A stretch of DNA of 62,393 nucleotides from Candidatus Muiribacteriota bacterium (GCA_030633305.1 DAOVTB010000004.1:1-62393); one strand, 5' to 3'; counted from the stretch's first letter, positions 51,811 to 61,986 are shown. Translations and numbers: made by a program. Notes: generated from the letters alone by a model not told the origin.

Positions 51811-52169
51811 CGTTGGAAAAGATATATGCCAGTTGATTTTTTTATGTGAAGAAAATGTACATATTTTTTTTATAAGCTTCAGATTCTGTTTATAGTTTGT
51901 GGATAACCAGGGATAAAAAAAAAAAGAAACCTTATCCACTTTTTATTAACAAAAAGTTGTTATAAAAAAAAATTTGAATATGAAGGTTGAGTTTAATAAG
52001 TTTTCCAAGCGTTTTTGACCTGACAAAAAACAATTTTGTCGGTTTTATAAAATGTGTTGTGTGGAAAAGTGAGTACTTGGTTCTGAAAAGGCTTGATAAA
52101 CAATGAAACCGAGGTTTGTGTGTTATCCACATCATCAACAAGACTATAGATTTAAGGTGATATATCGAT

Positions 52170-52292
52170 CTCCAATTACCGAAAGCTACATTTGAAATGT
52201 GCTCCTTCGCTTGTGAGATAACAAAATTATAAGGAATCTGGTTTTTTATGATTGAAGTTTCAAGTATATTTGTCAAAGAGATGTTTGAATGA
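52170..52292 (+). pseudogene. Decayed fragment of dnaA (codons about 21-61) from a tandem duplication
   Basis: Translating from CTC 52170 gives LQLPKATFEMCSFACEITKL, a stop, then GIWFFMIEVSSIFVKEMFE and a stop. The intact dnaA 489 bp downstream reads PQLPEATYEMCFASCEPTKI and GNQFFIEVSNMFVKGMII. The start codon and about 58 bp encoding residues 2-20 are deleted, and an in-frame TAA interrupts it. The upstream non-coding part is duplicated too. It cannot make DnaA. Confidence 0.9.
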
Positions 52293-52598
52293 TAATAATC
52301 CAAGTTCAGCTTGTCAAATTAAAGAAATAGAGTATTATTTTATATATACAATTTAAAAAAAATTATCCATTTTTAGCAACAAAAAATTGTTATAAAAAAA
52401 TATTTGAAAATTAAGGTTGAGTTTGATAAGATTACCAAGCATTTTATTTCTGACAAAAAACAATTTTGTCAGTTTTATAAAAATGTGTTGTGTGGAAAAG
52501 AGAGCACTTGTTTCTGAAAAGGCTTGAAAAACAATGAAACTGAGATTTGTATGTTATCCACATTATTAACAAAACTATAATTTCAAGGTGGTATATAG

Positions 52599-53948
52599 AT
52601 GAAAATAGAGGATAAAGAAATATTATCCGTTTGGAAAAAAGTCCTTAATATCATTAAACCTCAATTGCCGGAAGCTACATATGAAATGTGTTTCGCGTCA
52701 TGCGAACCGACAAAAATAGATGGGAACCAGTTCTTTATCGAAGTATCAAACATGTTTGTCAAGGGAATGATAATTGATAAACATAAAATTCTTATAGAAG
52801 GTATTCTATCTGGACTCATGGGTTTTGCAGTTTCGCTGGATATAACTATAAGGACAACTCCGATTTTGACAAGAAAACCAGAAAATGAAAAAAAACAAAA
52901 GAAAAAAAGTATAAATAAAAAACCTGCCGGCATACCACTTAATCCTAAATATACATTTGATTCTTTTGTTTCTGGAAAAAGTAATGAATTTGCATATGCA
53001 GTATCAAATGCAGCTTCCGAGTCTCCTGGAAAACTTTATAATCCTCTTTTTATTTATGGTGGAGTCGGACTTGGAAAAACTCATCTTCTCCAGGCTATAG
53101 GACATCATATTTTAGAGCGAAAACCAAAAACATCTCTTATATATGTTTCGGCTGAAGAATTTATGAATGATCTTATTTCTTCAATTAAAAACAAGAATAC
53201 TCCAGAGTTTAGGAAAAAATATAGAAAAGCTGATCTTCTGCTGATGGATGATGTACAGCTTCTTGCTGGACGAATTCAAACCCAGGAAGAATTCTTTCAT
53301 ACTTTTAATGAACTTTTTCAAAGGAACAAGCAGATTGTACTTACCAGCGACAGGCCGCCGAAACGCTTGGCTCAAATGGAAGATCGTCTTGTAAATCGGT
53401 TTGAACATGGACTAATAGCTGATGTTCAACCTCCAGATCTGGAATTAAGGATTGCAATTCTTAAGAAAGAAGCGGAAGATAAAGAAGTTGAAGTTACTGA
53501 GGAAATTTTGGCTTATGTTGCCGAAAGAGTTGAATCTAATATCAGAGAATTGCAGGGAGCATTTACCAGACTTGTAGCTTATTCTTCAATAGAAAAAAGT
53601 TTTATTACCAGAGAACTTGTTGATAGAATCCTTGGGGATTTAATTAAGTTTAAAAAACAGAAAATAAATGTTGAATATATAAAAAACCTTGTTGCAGATT
53701 ATTACGAAGTAACTGTTGCTGATCTTATTTCTAAAAAAAGAAGTAATAAAATTACTCATCCAAGGCAAGTTGCGATTTATCTTATCAGAACTATTTTAGA
53801 CTTGCCGTTACAGCTTATCGGTGAAAAATTTGGCGGGCGTGATCATACTACGATAATGCACTCTATTTCTAAGATTGAGGATATGATGAATAGAAATCTT
53901 GAATTCAAAAATGAAATCGAGATTTTTGAGAAAAATCTTTCAATTTAG
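52599..53948 (+). CDS. dnaA: Chromosomal replication initiator protein DnaA
   Basis: 449 aa. Domain I is residues 1-80 (ILSVWKKVLNIIKPQLPEAT), linker II is short and Lys-rich (about 88-105), domain III (AAA+) has FIYGGVGLGKTHLLQAIGHH (Walker A), ADLLLMDDVQLL (Walker B), TSDRPPKRLAQMEDRLVNRF (sensor 1 and Arg finger), and domain IV ends with LIGEKFGGRDHTTIMHSISK, the DNA-binding signature. AAGGTGG is 7 nt before the ATG. It sits beside the origin, is first in the leading-strand direction, and is followed 25 bp later by recF with dnaN missing. Confidence 0.98.
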   Translation: MKIEDKEILSVWKKVLNIIKPQLPEATYEMCFASCEPTKIDGNQFFIEVSNMFVKGMIIDKHKILIEGILSGLMGFAVSLDITIRTTPILTRKPENEKKQKKKSINKKPAGIPLNPKYTFDSFVSGKSNEFAYAVSNAASESPGKLYNPLFIYGGVGLGKTHLLQAIGHHILERKPKTSLIYVSAEEFMNDLISSIKNKNTPEFRKKYRKADLLLMDDVQLLAGRIQTQEEFFHTFNELFQRNKQIVLTSDRPPKRLAQMEDRLVNRFEHGLIADVQPPDLELRIAILKKEAEDKEVEVTEEILAYVAERVESNIRELQGAFTRLVAYSSIEKSFITRELVDRILGDLIKFKKQKINVEYIKNLVADYYEVTVADLISKKRSNKITHPRQVAIYLIRTILDLPLQLIGEKFGGRDHTTIMHSISKIEDMMNRNLEFKNEIEIFEKNLSI

Positions 53949-53973
53949 GACATTTCGGGTTATATAACTAACT

Positions 53974-55056
53974 ATGTTTTTAAAGAAAATAGCCCTGGAA
54001 AATTTCAGGTATTTCTCTGATTTTTCCAGAGATTTCGGTAAATTTAATTATATTTATGGCCCAAACGGGGTTGGAAAATCTAGTTTAATCGAAGCAATCT
54101 ATTTTCTTATGTCAGGAAGGTCAGTACGTTCCGGTAAAGTTTTCAAAAGACATGGACATAAATCCTTAATCTCATTTGAAAAAGAACAGATGAAATTAAC
54201 TGGTTTTTTAGAAATTTTTGGAGAATTAAACGAAATTTCTATTGAAGCTGACAATAAGAAAAAAATATTCTCTATAAATGAAAAAAAACTAAAAAAAAGT
54301 AGTGAATTGTTTAAAATAAGCAGAATATTGATGTTCCATCCTGGTGATATTGCCATTATTGATGAGAATCCTGCATATAGAAGATCTTATTTTGATCATG
54401 AATTCTCAATGATTGACACTGGATACTTCGATGATCTTTTGAAAATAAGAAAAATATTGAGTGAAAGAAACAAATTATTGAAAAATATTCAACTGGGTTT
54501 AAAAGTTGATGAATTATATTTAAAGTCAATAACAGACTCATATATAATATTGACTTTTAATGTTATTTATAATAGAATAACAATGCTTTCTGTGATTCAA
54601 AAAGAATGGCAGAATAAGGGGAAAATTTCCTATAGATTGAATAATCAGTTCGATATTTCCGAGCTCGATAAGGGAAGTTTAAAAGCAAAGATTTTTGAGT
54701 TGCATGAGCAGCTTGAAAAAAGAGAAAAAAGATATGGTTATTCTCTATTTGGTCCCCAGAGAGATGAATATGTATTTTTTGAGAATAGAAACGCTATAAA
54801 AGAGTTCTATTCAACTGGTGAAAAAATGAAATGGATACTTGAATTGAAACTGGCAATAAACAAAGTGATTAGAAATAAAAGCAATATTGCTCCGGTTATG
54901 CTGATGGATGATTTTTTTAATTTTTTTGATCAGAAGAATTATTTGGAATTACTTTGTGGCCTTTCACAGAATCAGGTATTTTTTACTTCACAGGAACGCC
55001 GTAGTGAGATTGGAAAACACTTTGATTCTGTCAATGAAATAGAGTTAATTAGATGA
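53974..55056 (+). CDS. recF: DNA replication and repair protein RecF
   Basis: 360 aa. Walker A is IYGPNGVGKSSLIEAIYFLM (about residues 28-47), followed by the RecF-type SGRSVR; the signature motif region STGEKMKWILELKLA and the Walker B/D-loop region PVMLMDDFFNFFDQ lie near residues 290-325. The ABC-like ATPase loads recombination proteins at gaps. YLSSRSRR-type motifs normal to RecF are degenerate (QRDEYVFFENR is present). The ATG at 53974 has no clear SD. It overlaps the next gene by 4 nt (ATGA). Confidence 0.93.
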   Translation: MFLKKIALENFRYFSDFSRDFGKFNYIYGPNGVGKSSLIEAIYFLMSGRSVRSGKVFKRHGHKSLISFEKEQMKLTGFLEIFGELNEISIEADNKKKIFSINEKKLKKSSELFKISRILMFHPGDIAIIDENPAYRRSYFDHEFSMIDTGYFDDLLKIRKILSERNKLLKNIQLGLKVDELYLKSITDSYIILTFNVIYNRITMLSVIQKEWQNKGKISYRLNNQFDISELDKGSLKAKIFELHEQLEKREKRYGYSLFGPQRDEYVFFENRNAIKEFYSTGEKMKWILELKLAINKVIRNKSNIAPVMLMDDFFNFFDQKNYLELLCGLSQNQVFFTSQERRSEIGKHFDSVNEIELIR

Positions 55057-55667
55057 AAAAACTAGTAGGCGAAATCAAGAATCTAGCAAAAAAAATAGGA
55101 TTAAAGCGTCATCTGGATGTTTTAAACTGTCAGCGTGAATGGTGTGATACCGTTGGAGAATCAGTAGCAAATGAGACCAGTATTGTATCTTCCAATAAAA
55201 ATACGCTTATAATTTCAGTTAACAGTTCCGTGTGGCTTAATGAACTGGTTTTTCTAAAGCAGGATATCCTGAGAAAAATGAAAAAAACGGAATTTCTTAA
55301 AAAATATAGTAACCTTCGTTTTGTTCAAAGATCTGAAAATCCTGTAAAAAAATTGGATAAAGATAAGAAAAACCGAAAAGTTCCTGAGCCTGAACCTGAA
55401 ATTAAGATTCCCGACGATATCAGGTGTGATATAAAAAGAGAATCTGATATGTTCAAGGATGTTGAAATTTCTGAAAAATTTTACAAATTATTTGAAAATG
55501 CTTATAAAGCAAGACAGAGATATATTAAAAATGATGTTTTTATGGAAAAAGTATGTGAAGTCATGAGTTATTTGAATCGGGATCCTGGACTTTCATATTT
55601 TGATTTGAACAGAAAATACGGAAGATACTCAGTTGATATGTATTATTTTGCACTTTATAACAGGTAA
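55053..55667 (+). CDS. DciA-like (DUF721) protein with a C-terminal extension
   Basis: 204 aa. Residues 1-95 match DUF721/DciA: LNCQREWCDTVGESVANET, then TLIISVNSSVWLNELVFLKQ and LKKYSNLRFV. DciA proteins interact with the replicative helicase DnaB and aid its loading. The rest is an acidic-Pro linker (PEPEPEIKIPDD) and a helical tail (about 145-204) ending DPGLSYFDLNRKYGRY, which I do not recognise. The start is coupled to recF by ATGA. Position by recF, near the origin, is normal for DUF721 genes. Confidence 0.85.
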   Translation: MKKLVGEIKNLAKKIGLKRHLDVLNCQREWCDTVGESVANETSIVSSNKNTLIISVNSSVWLNELVFLKQDILRKMKKTEFLKKYSNLRFVQRSENPVKKLDKDKKNRKVPEPEPEIKIPDDIRCDIKRESDMFKDVEISEKFYKLFENAYKARQRYIKNDVFMEKVCEVMSYLNRDPGLSYFDLNRKYGRYSVDMYYFALYNR

Positions 55668-55673
55668 TAGGTT

Positions 55674-55922
55674 ATGTATTTACATATAGGAAACAATTTT
55701 ATGCTTTATTCGAAAAATATAATTGCAATGATGGATAAATCAATCTTTGGTTTCAAGGTAAACGAAAAATATATTCAGAGACTTTATAAGCGTAAGAGAG
55801 TAGTTCGAATATGTAATAAGGATGAGATAAAATCTGTTGTATTGACGGATGATGGATTATGTTATATCACAAATATTTCAGTTAGAACATTAGTTAAAAG
55901 AGTTAGGGAAAATAAATTTTAA
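55674..55922 (+). CDS. remB: RemB-like extracellular matrix regulator family protein (DUF370)
   Basis: 82 aa. MYLHIGNNFMLYSKNIIAMM matches the start of DUF370/YaaB proteins, and LTDDGLCYITNISVRTLVKR matches the end. In B. subtilis remB (yaaB) also lies between recF and gyrB and helps activate matrix genes. Here the middle is basic (YKRKRVVRICNKDE). It lies 6 nt after the DciA-like gene and 19 nt before gyrB. Confidence 0.88.
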   Translation: MYLHIGNNFMLYSKNIIAMMDKSIFGFKVNEKYIQRLYKRKRVVRICNKDEIKSVVLTDDGLCYITNISVRTLVKRVRENKF

Positions 55923-55926
55923 GTAG

Positions 55927-57834
<1,908 letters not shown>

Positions 57835-57849
57835 GAAGGTGAGATAAAA

Positions 57850-60477
57850 ATGTCAGAATACGAGGATAAGCTGGAACACGGAATAGTCCCGATTTATGTT
57901 GAAGATGAGATGAAAGTCTCATATATTGATTACGCGATGAGTGTAATCATCGGTCGCGCTCTTCCAAATGTCAGAGATGGTTTAAAGCCGGTACATTTAA
58001 GAATTCTTTATGCAATGAGAGATCTTGGACTTGTTCCATCAAAGTCTCATAAAAAAAGTGCAAGAATCGTCGGTGAAGTTCTTGGTAAGTATCATCCACA
58101 CGGTGATACTGCTGTTTATGATGCTATGGTCAGGATGGCCCAGCCGTTTGCAATGCGTTATCCGCTTGTAGATGGACATGGAAACTTTGGGTCAGTGGAT
58201 GGTGATAATGCAGCGGCGATGAGGTATACAGAAGCTCGTTTATCGAAACTTGCCATGGAAATGTTAGAAGATATCGAAAAAGATACTGTTGACTGGCGCC
58301 CAAATTTTGATGATTCACTGAAAGAACCTGTTGTACTTCCATCAAAGATACCTAATCTTTTATTAAATGGATCAAGTGGAATTGCAGTTGGTATGGCAAC
58401 AAACATACCTCCGCATAATCTTTGTGAAATCGTTGAAGGTCTTATTGCAGTTATTGATGATCCAGAAATTCAGATTGAAGAATTGATGCAGCATGTTACT
58501 GCTCCTGATTTTCCAACTGGTGGAATTATTAATGGAAAAGCTGGAATAAACAGTGCTTATAGAACTGGTCGAGGTATTATAAAACTCAGAGGAAAGTATG
58601 ATGTCGAGGAAAAGAAGAATAAAAACTGGATAGTTATAACTGAGATTCCTTATCAGGTGAATAAATCAAAACTACTTGAGGCTATTGCTGATCAGGTTAG
58701 AAGTAAAAATATCGAAGGGATTTCAGATCTTCGAGATGAATCAGACCGTAAAGGTATGAGGATTGTAGTTGAACTTAAAAGAGACGTTGAAGCCGAAGTT
58801 GTCGCAAACTATCTTTTTAAGAATACCCAGCTTGAAGTAAGCTTTGGAATCAACCTGCTGTCTATTACAGGTGGAAAACCTCAGACTATGACGCTCAGAG
58901 GAATGTTGAACGAATTCATTGAGCATAGAAAAGATATCATTGTTCGAAGAACAAAATATGAACTTGAACTTGCACTTAAAAGAGCACATATCTTAGAAGG
59001 GTTAATAAAAGCACTTGATAATATTGATGAGATTATTAAGTTAATAAGAGCATCCAAGAATCCAGCTGAAGCAAAAGTCCGCTTGATGGAGACCTTTGAT
59101 TTTACTGATATCCAGGCCCAGGCGATTCTTGATATGCGTTTACAGAAGCTTACCAGTCTGGAAGTTAATAAACTTATAGAAGAATTAGCTGAATTACATA
59201 AACGAATTGAACATTACAGAGCTATTCTTGGTTCAGAAGTAATGGTCCTGGATATGATCAAGGATGATCTGATTTATCTCAAGAATAAATATGGAGATGA
59301 ACGTAGAACAGAAGTTGTAGATCAGGTTCAGGATATTACCCTTGAAGATATGATTCAGGATGAAGAAGAAATAATTACAATCACTCATTCCGGATATATT
59401 AAACGAGTTCCTGTAGATACATACAAAACTCAGCATCGTGGTGGAAAAGGTGTTACAAGCGGAAAGAGAAAAGAAGCTGATTTCATTGAAATTCTTTTTA
59501 AAGCCAATACACTTGATTATCTCTTGCTATTTACCAATACTGGTAAAGTCTACTGGTTGAAAGTATACTTTATTCCAAGAGGCAGCAGAGAAGCCAAGGG
59601 TAAACCGCTTATCAATCTTGTAAACAGAGATAAAGACGAAAGATTTACAGCAGTTATTCCAGTAAGAAATTTTTCACCTGACAGATCTTTTGTGATGATT
59701 ACCAAATTCGGTAAGATCAAAAGAGTTACAATGGATCTTTTTAGTAATGTCAGGAAAAATGGAATAAGAGCTCTTAATTTCGCAACTCCAGAAGATGAAC
59801 TTGTAAGTGTATTGAAATGTGTTAATGAAGATCAGATCTTTATAGCAACTAAATACGGTAAAGCAATAAGATTTAAAGCTACTGATGTCAGAAATATGGG
59901 TCGAACAGCTGTTGGTGTTAAAGCAATAAACCTGAGAGATGGTGATGAAGTTATTACATCTGAAGTTGTTCCAGACGATAAATTCACAATTTTTACTGTA
60001 ACTGAAAAAGGATATGGGAAAAGAACAAAAATTGCTGCTTACAGGCTTCAAAAACGGGGTGGTATTGGAATACGGAATATCATAGTTGATTTTAGAAATG
60101 GAGAAGCAAGAGTAAGCTCTGCTGTTTTGGTTGATGATGAATTGATGATCATTACGAAGAATGGAAAATTGATCCGAATTTTTGCAAAGCAGGTTAGATC
60201 AATGGGCAGATCAACAAAAGGTGTCAGGATTATAAATCTTGGTGATGATGACGAGGTAATTGCACTCGAAAGAATTATTAAGGATGATGAAGTAGAGGCA
60301 AAAATAGAGGCAACAGCTGATTCCAATGTTGATAGTAATGCAAAAGTATATGTTGACGTTGCAGTAGATGGTGATGTCGTCGAAGATGCTGATATTATTG
60401 AAGAAGATGATGTAATCGAAGATGACGATGATATTGTTGATGGTGATGACATAGCAGATGATGATGATGAAAACTGA
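57850..60477 (+). CDS. gyrA: DNA gyrase subunit A
   Basis: 875 aa. The winged-helix and tower domains carry [20 protein letters not shown] and [16 protein letters not shown], with the catalytic Tyr in AMRYTE. The quinolone pocket reads GDTAVYD, so Thr occupies the position of E. coli Ser83 and Asp87 is kept. The beta-pinwheel includes the GyrA box QHRGGKG (about residue 535), which distinguishes gyrase from topoisomerase IV. The last about 45 residues are an Asp/Glu/Ile/Val tail ([19 protein letters not shown]). The ATG follows AAGGTGAGATAAAA. Confidence 0.97.
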   Translation: MSEYEDKLEHGIVPIYVEDEMKVSYIDYAMSVIIGRALPNVRDGLKPVHLRILYAMRDLGLVPSKSHKKSARIVGEVLGKYHPHGDTAVYDAMVRMAQPFAMRYPLVDGHGNFGSVDGDNAAAMRYTEARLSKLAMEMLEDIEKDTVDWRPNFDDSLKEPVVLPSKIPNLLLNGSSGIAVGMATNIPPHNLCEIVEGLIAVIDDPEIQIEELMQHVTAPDFPTGGIINGKAGINSAYRTGRGIIKLRGKYDVEEKKNKNWIVITEIPYQVNKSKLLEAIADQVRSKNIEGISDLRDESDRKGMRIVVELKRDVEAEVVANYLFKNTQLEVSFGINLLSITGGKPQTMTLRGMLNEFIEHRKDIIVRRTKYELELALKRAHILEGLIKALDNIDEIIKLIRASKNPAEAKVRLMETFDFTDIQAQAILDMRLQKLTSLEVNKLIEELAELHKRIEHYRAILGSEVMVLDMIKDDLIYLKNKYGDERRTEVVDQVQDITLEDMIQDEEEIITITHSGYIKRVPVDTYKTQHRGGKGVTSGKRKEADFIEILFKANTLDYLLLFTNTGKVYWLKVYFIPRGSREAKGKPLINLVNRDKDERFTAVIPVRNFSPDRSFVMITKFGKIKRVTMDLFSNVRKNGIRALNFATPEDELVSVLKCVNEDQIFIATKYGKAIRFKATDVRNMGRTAVGVKAINLRDGDEVITSEVVPDDKFTIFTVTEKGYGKRTKIAAYRLQKRGGIGIRNIIVDFRNGEARVSSAVLVDDELMIITKNGKLIRIFAKQVRSMGRSTKGVRIINLGDDDEVIALERIIKDDEVEAKIEATADSNVDSNAKVYVDVAVDGDVVEDADIIEEDDVIEDDDDIVDGDDIADDDDEN

Positions 60478-60493
60478 TAAGTAATAGTGAGAT

Positions 60494-60847
60494 ATGAAAG
60501 TTAGAAGCCTTAGAGAATATCGGGAAATCAGGTTTAACGCTAGCGAAGGAAAGCTTAGACCTGAAAGAAAAATTCCTAAAGAATTGCTACTGATTGTAGT
60601 AGCGATTATGCTTCTGATTTCCGGGATCTTCTATTATCAGAATGAAATAGAATTAAAGCAATTAAGAAAAGAAAAAAAGCAGATTTTAAAAGAAAAGCAT
60701 AAATTAAAGCTTTTATATGAAGGTAAGAAAAGAGAGATGGAGCTTCTTATGAGAAAAGAGGGTATTGAAAAATATGCTCGAGAGAAGTATAATTTCTTGA
60801 AGCCGGGTGAAATCCTGCTTATAGACGGAAGTGCAGAAAAAAAATAA
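60494..60847 (+). CDS. FtsB/DivIC-like septum formation protein
   Basis: 117 aa. A basic cytoplasmic N-terminus, one membrane helix (LLLIVVAIMLLISGIFYYQ, about residues 31-49), a Lys/Glu coiled coil (50-88), then EGIEKYAREKYNFLKPGEIL, the FtsB/DivIC end motif (xEKxARExxxxxKPGE). It would bridge FtsQ and FtsL at the divisome. It follows gyrA by 16 nt. A hairpin spanning its stop codon probably ends the operon. Confidence 0.87.
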   Translation: MKVRSLREYREIRFNASEGKLRPERKIPKELLLIVVAIMLLISGIFYYQNEIELKQLRKEKKQILKEKHKLKLLYEGKKREMELLMRKEGIEKYAREKYNFLKPGEILLIDGSAEKK

Positions 60848-60876
60848 TTTCTCTTCGTTGACAAGAGAAATTATTT
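60842..60876. terminator. Perfect 14-bp hairpin at the ftsB-like gene end
   Basis: The stem AAATAATTTCTCTT / AAGAGAAATTATTT (60842-60855 and 60863-60876) is perfect with a 7-base loop and spans the TAA of the ftsB-like gene. There is no strong T-run, so it may be a processing or weak terminator hairpin. The next promoter's TTGACA lies in the loop and the right stem base. Confidence 0.6.
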
Positions 60877-60886
60877 CTGGTAAGAT
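60858..60886 (+). promoter_or_regulatory. Promoter of the tRNA cluster
   Basis: TTGACA (60858-60863), 17-nt spacer, TAAGAT (60881-60886), 12 nt before the first tRNA base. The -35 lies in the loop of the upstream hairpin. Confidence 0.65.
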
Positions 60887-60898
60887 TTATTGCTGTGT

Positions 60899-60986
60899 GG
60901 AGAAGTGGCCGAGTGGTTGAAGGCGGCGGTCTTGAAAACCGTTGTGCCGCAAGGTACCGTGGGTTCGAATCCTACCTTCTCCGCCA
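60899..60986 (+). tRNA. tRNA-Ser, anticodon UGA
   Basis: Class II tRNA, 88 nt with encoded CCA. Acceptor GGAGAAG pairs with CTTCTCC, discriminator G, CCA at 60984-60986. The anticodon loop CTTGAAA gives anticodon TGA (reads UCN). The long variable arm and TTCGAAT T-loop are typical of tRNA-Ser. An F1 repeat starts on the CCA. Confidence 0.96.
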
Positions 60987-61115
60987 TCATAACATTTGAT
61001 GAGCGATCTTTGAATTTTTAATGCCATTTATCAAACCTGCGAAGCACACAAGAGTGCATCTCGGTTTGAAATGTCATGAAAAATCCAAATATCATCTCAG
61101 CAAATGTCCTGATGG
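60984..61115 (+). repeat. Family F1 palindromic element, complete copy
   Basis: Outer arms CCATCATAACATTTG and CAAATGTCCTGATGG; conserved GAGCGATCTTTGAATTTTTA, apical GCACACAAGAGTGC, CTCGGTTTGAAATG and AAAAATCCAAATATCATCTC. The first three bases are the CCA of the preceding tRNA. Confidence 0.88.
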
Positions 61116-61193
61116 CAGTTAGATAAAAAAAGAACAAAGAAAAAAAGTTCCAAAGCATATGATATGCTAGGGATTAAATATTTGAATATGTTT

Positions 61194-61286
61194 GGAGAGG
61201 TGGCCGAGCGGCTGAAGGCGTGCGCCTGCTAAGCGTATGTAGGGTTTATAGCTCTACCGTGGGTTCAAATCCCACCCTCTCCGCCA
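61194..61286 (+). tRNA. tRNA-Ser, anticodon GCU
   Basis: Class II tRNA, 93 nt with encoded CCA. Acceptor GGAGAGG pairs with CCTCTCC, discriminator G. Anticodon loop CTGCTAA gives GCT (reads AGC/AGU). Long variable arm; T-loop TTCAAAT. An F1 repeat begins on the CCA. A small palindrome, AGCATATGATATGCT (61154-61168), lies 25 nt before it. Confidence 0.96.
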
Positions 61287-61406
61287 CATTCATAATGAGA
61301 GAATCTTGAAATTTTTTGCACCTTCCCAAGCCTGCGGAGTACAGAATAGTACACCTCGGCTTGAAAAGCCTTAAAAATTCCAACCTTCATCTCATTCTAA
61401 ATGTGG
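61284..61406 (+). repeat. Family F1 palindromic element, complete copy
   Basis: Outer arms CCACATTCATAATGAG and CTCATTCTAAATGTGG; conserved AGAATCTTGAAATTTTTTGCA, apical GTACAGAATAGTAC, CCTCGGCTTGAAAAGCC and AAAAATTCCAACCTTCATCTC. Confidence 0.88.
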
Positions 61407-61436
61407 TAGATGAATTAATAAAAAAAGAAGATAAAG

Positions 61437-61463
61437 AAAAATTCTTGATCAAAGAATTTTTTT
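61437..61463 (+). terminator. Hairpin plus T-run between tRNA-Ser(GCU) and tRNA-Arg
   Basis: AAAAATTCTT (61437-61446) and AAGAATTTTT (61452-61461) form a 10-bp stem with loop GATCA, continuing into TT. Terminator-like, but the AT-rich stem is weak and the tRNA-Arg begins 8 nt later, so read-through is plausible. Confidence 0.5.
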
Positions 61464-61470
61464 CTTGGAT

Positions 61471-61547
61471 GCGTTCGTAGTTCAATTGGATAGAGCATCG
61501 GACTTCGAATCCGAAAGTTGCAGGTTCGAGTCCTGCCGAGCGCGCCA
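61471..61547 (+). tRNA. tRNA-Arg, anticodon UCG
   Basis: 77 nt with encoded CCA. Acceptor GCGTTCG pairs with CGAGCGC (one T-G pair), discriminator G. Anticodon stem-loop CGGACTTCGAATCCG gives anticodon TCG (reads CGN). T-loop TTCGAGT. An F1 repeat begins on the CCA. Confidence 0.96.
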
Positions 61548-61676
61548 TTCTACGTCCTCAATGAGCGAATATTGAATTTTTCCGCAGCGTTTTAAACCTG
61601 CGGAGTATGCTAATACACCGCAGGTTTAAAAAACTTTGAAAATTCCAATCTTCATCTCATTGAGAACGTAGAATGG
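61545..61676 (+). repeat. Family F1 palindromic element, best-paired copy
   Basis: Outer arms CCATTCTACGTCCTCAATG and CATTGAGAACGTAGAATGG pair almost perfectly (about 20 bp). Inside: GAGCGAATATTGAATTTTTC, apical AAACCTGCGGAGTATGC / TAATACACCGCAGGTTT, and GAAAATTCCAATCTTCATCTC. Note GTAT/ATAC in place of GTAC/GTAC at the tip. Confidence 0.9.
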
Positions 61677-61738
61677 ACTTTAAATAGTAAAATATAAAAA
61701 GAACAAATAAAAAATCTGTATATAAGATGGGTTATCCT

Positions 61739-61773
61739 GTCTTTTGTTTTTTGCAGGCAAAAAAAGCAAAGAC
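61739..61773. terminator. Long hairpin after the tRNA cluster
   Basis: GTCTTTTGTTTTTTGC pairs with GCAAAAAAAGCAAAGAC (one bulge or mismatch) around an AG loop. It may end the tRNA transcript although no T-run follows on the plus strand. Between here and 62000 there is no gene. Confidence 0.45.
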
Positions 61774-61856
61774 TAAGAGTGAGAAAAAAGAAAAATAACA
61801 AATACCAAATAAAAAATCCACATTTGATGTTTGCTAAACCTCAATAAATTGAGAGG

Positions 61857-61986
61857 TCTCAACCAAAATCTAACAAACCATCGCCAGTACCTGTGCTTGG
61901 TATTGACATAATATTGGTCGGTTGAAAGTCATTATGTCACTACCTGGCACATCTTCTGTGACATCTCAACCAAAATCTAACAAACC
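61857..61986. repeat. Direct repeat pair enclosing a palindrome
   Basis: A 23-base sequence containing CAACCAAAATCTAACAA occurs identically at 61857-61879 and 61964-61986 (107 bp apart). Between them TGACATAAT (61904-61912) pairs with ATTATGTCA (61931-61939), with further pairing outward (GGTA / TACC). The second repeat ends 16 nt before a -35 element. It could be operator sites or ends of a small inserted element. Confidence 0.6.

Larger units (their letters stand above)
51690..52598. other. Chromosomal replication origin region (oriC) with a diverged tandem duplication
   Basis: The 920-base space between divergent rnfC and dnaA. From left: AT-rich stretch; five TAG trinucleotides (51775-51789); GGGAC; TGTGGAAAT and TGTGGAAAC (51794-51810); perfect reverse box TGTGGATAA (51898-51906); TTATCCACT (51932); TGTGGAAAA (52060); perfect TTATCCACA (52123-52131); then a second set TTATCCATT (52363), TGTGGAAAA (52491) and TTATCCACA (52554-52562). 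Gene orientation switches here. No protein gene is present apart from the dnaA remnant at 52170. The DnaA-trio arrangement (AT-rich, trios, GC-rich bases, boxes) matches the unwinding unit described for B. subtilis, in mirror orientation. Confidence 0.88.

Noticed and set aside
52170..52292. Possible short second dnaA gene
   Set aside because: In-frame TAA, missing start codon and loss of codons 2-20 show that it is a remnant.
51931..52303. Minus-strand 123-codon frame in the origin region
   Set aside because: It crosses the DnaA boxes and duplicated non-coding DNA; no SD or homology and AT-rich composition.
60048..60452. Minus-strand Ser/Thr-rich 134-codon frame at the end of gyrA
   Set aside because: Low-complexity reverse translation of the acidic Asp/Glu tail of GyrA.
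61857..61986. Possible CRISPR
   Set aside because: Only two identical 23-base units, 107 bp apart, with a palindrome between; no array periodicity and no cas gene.
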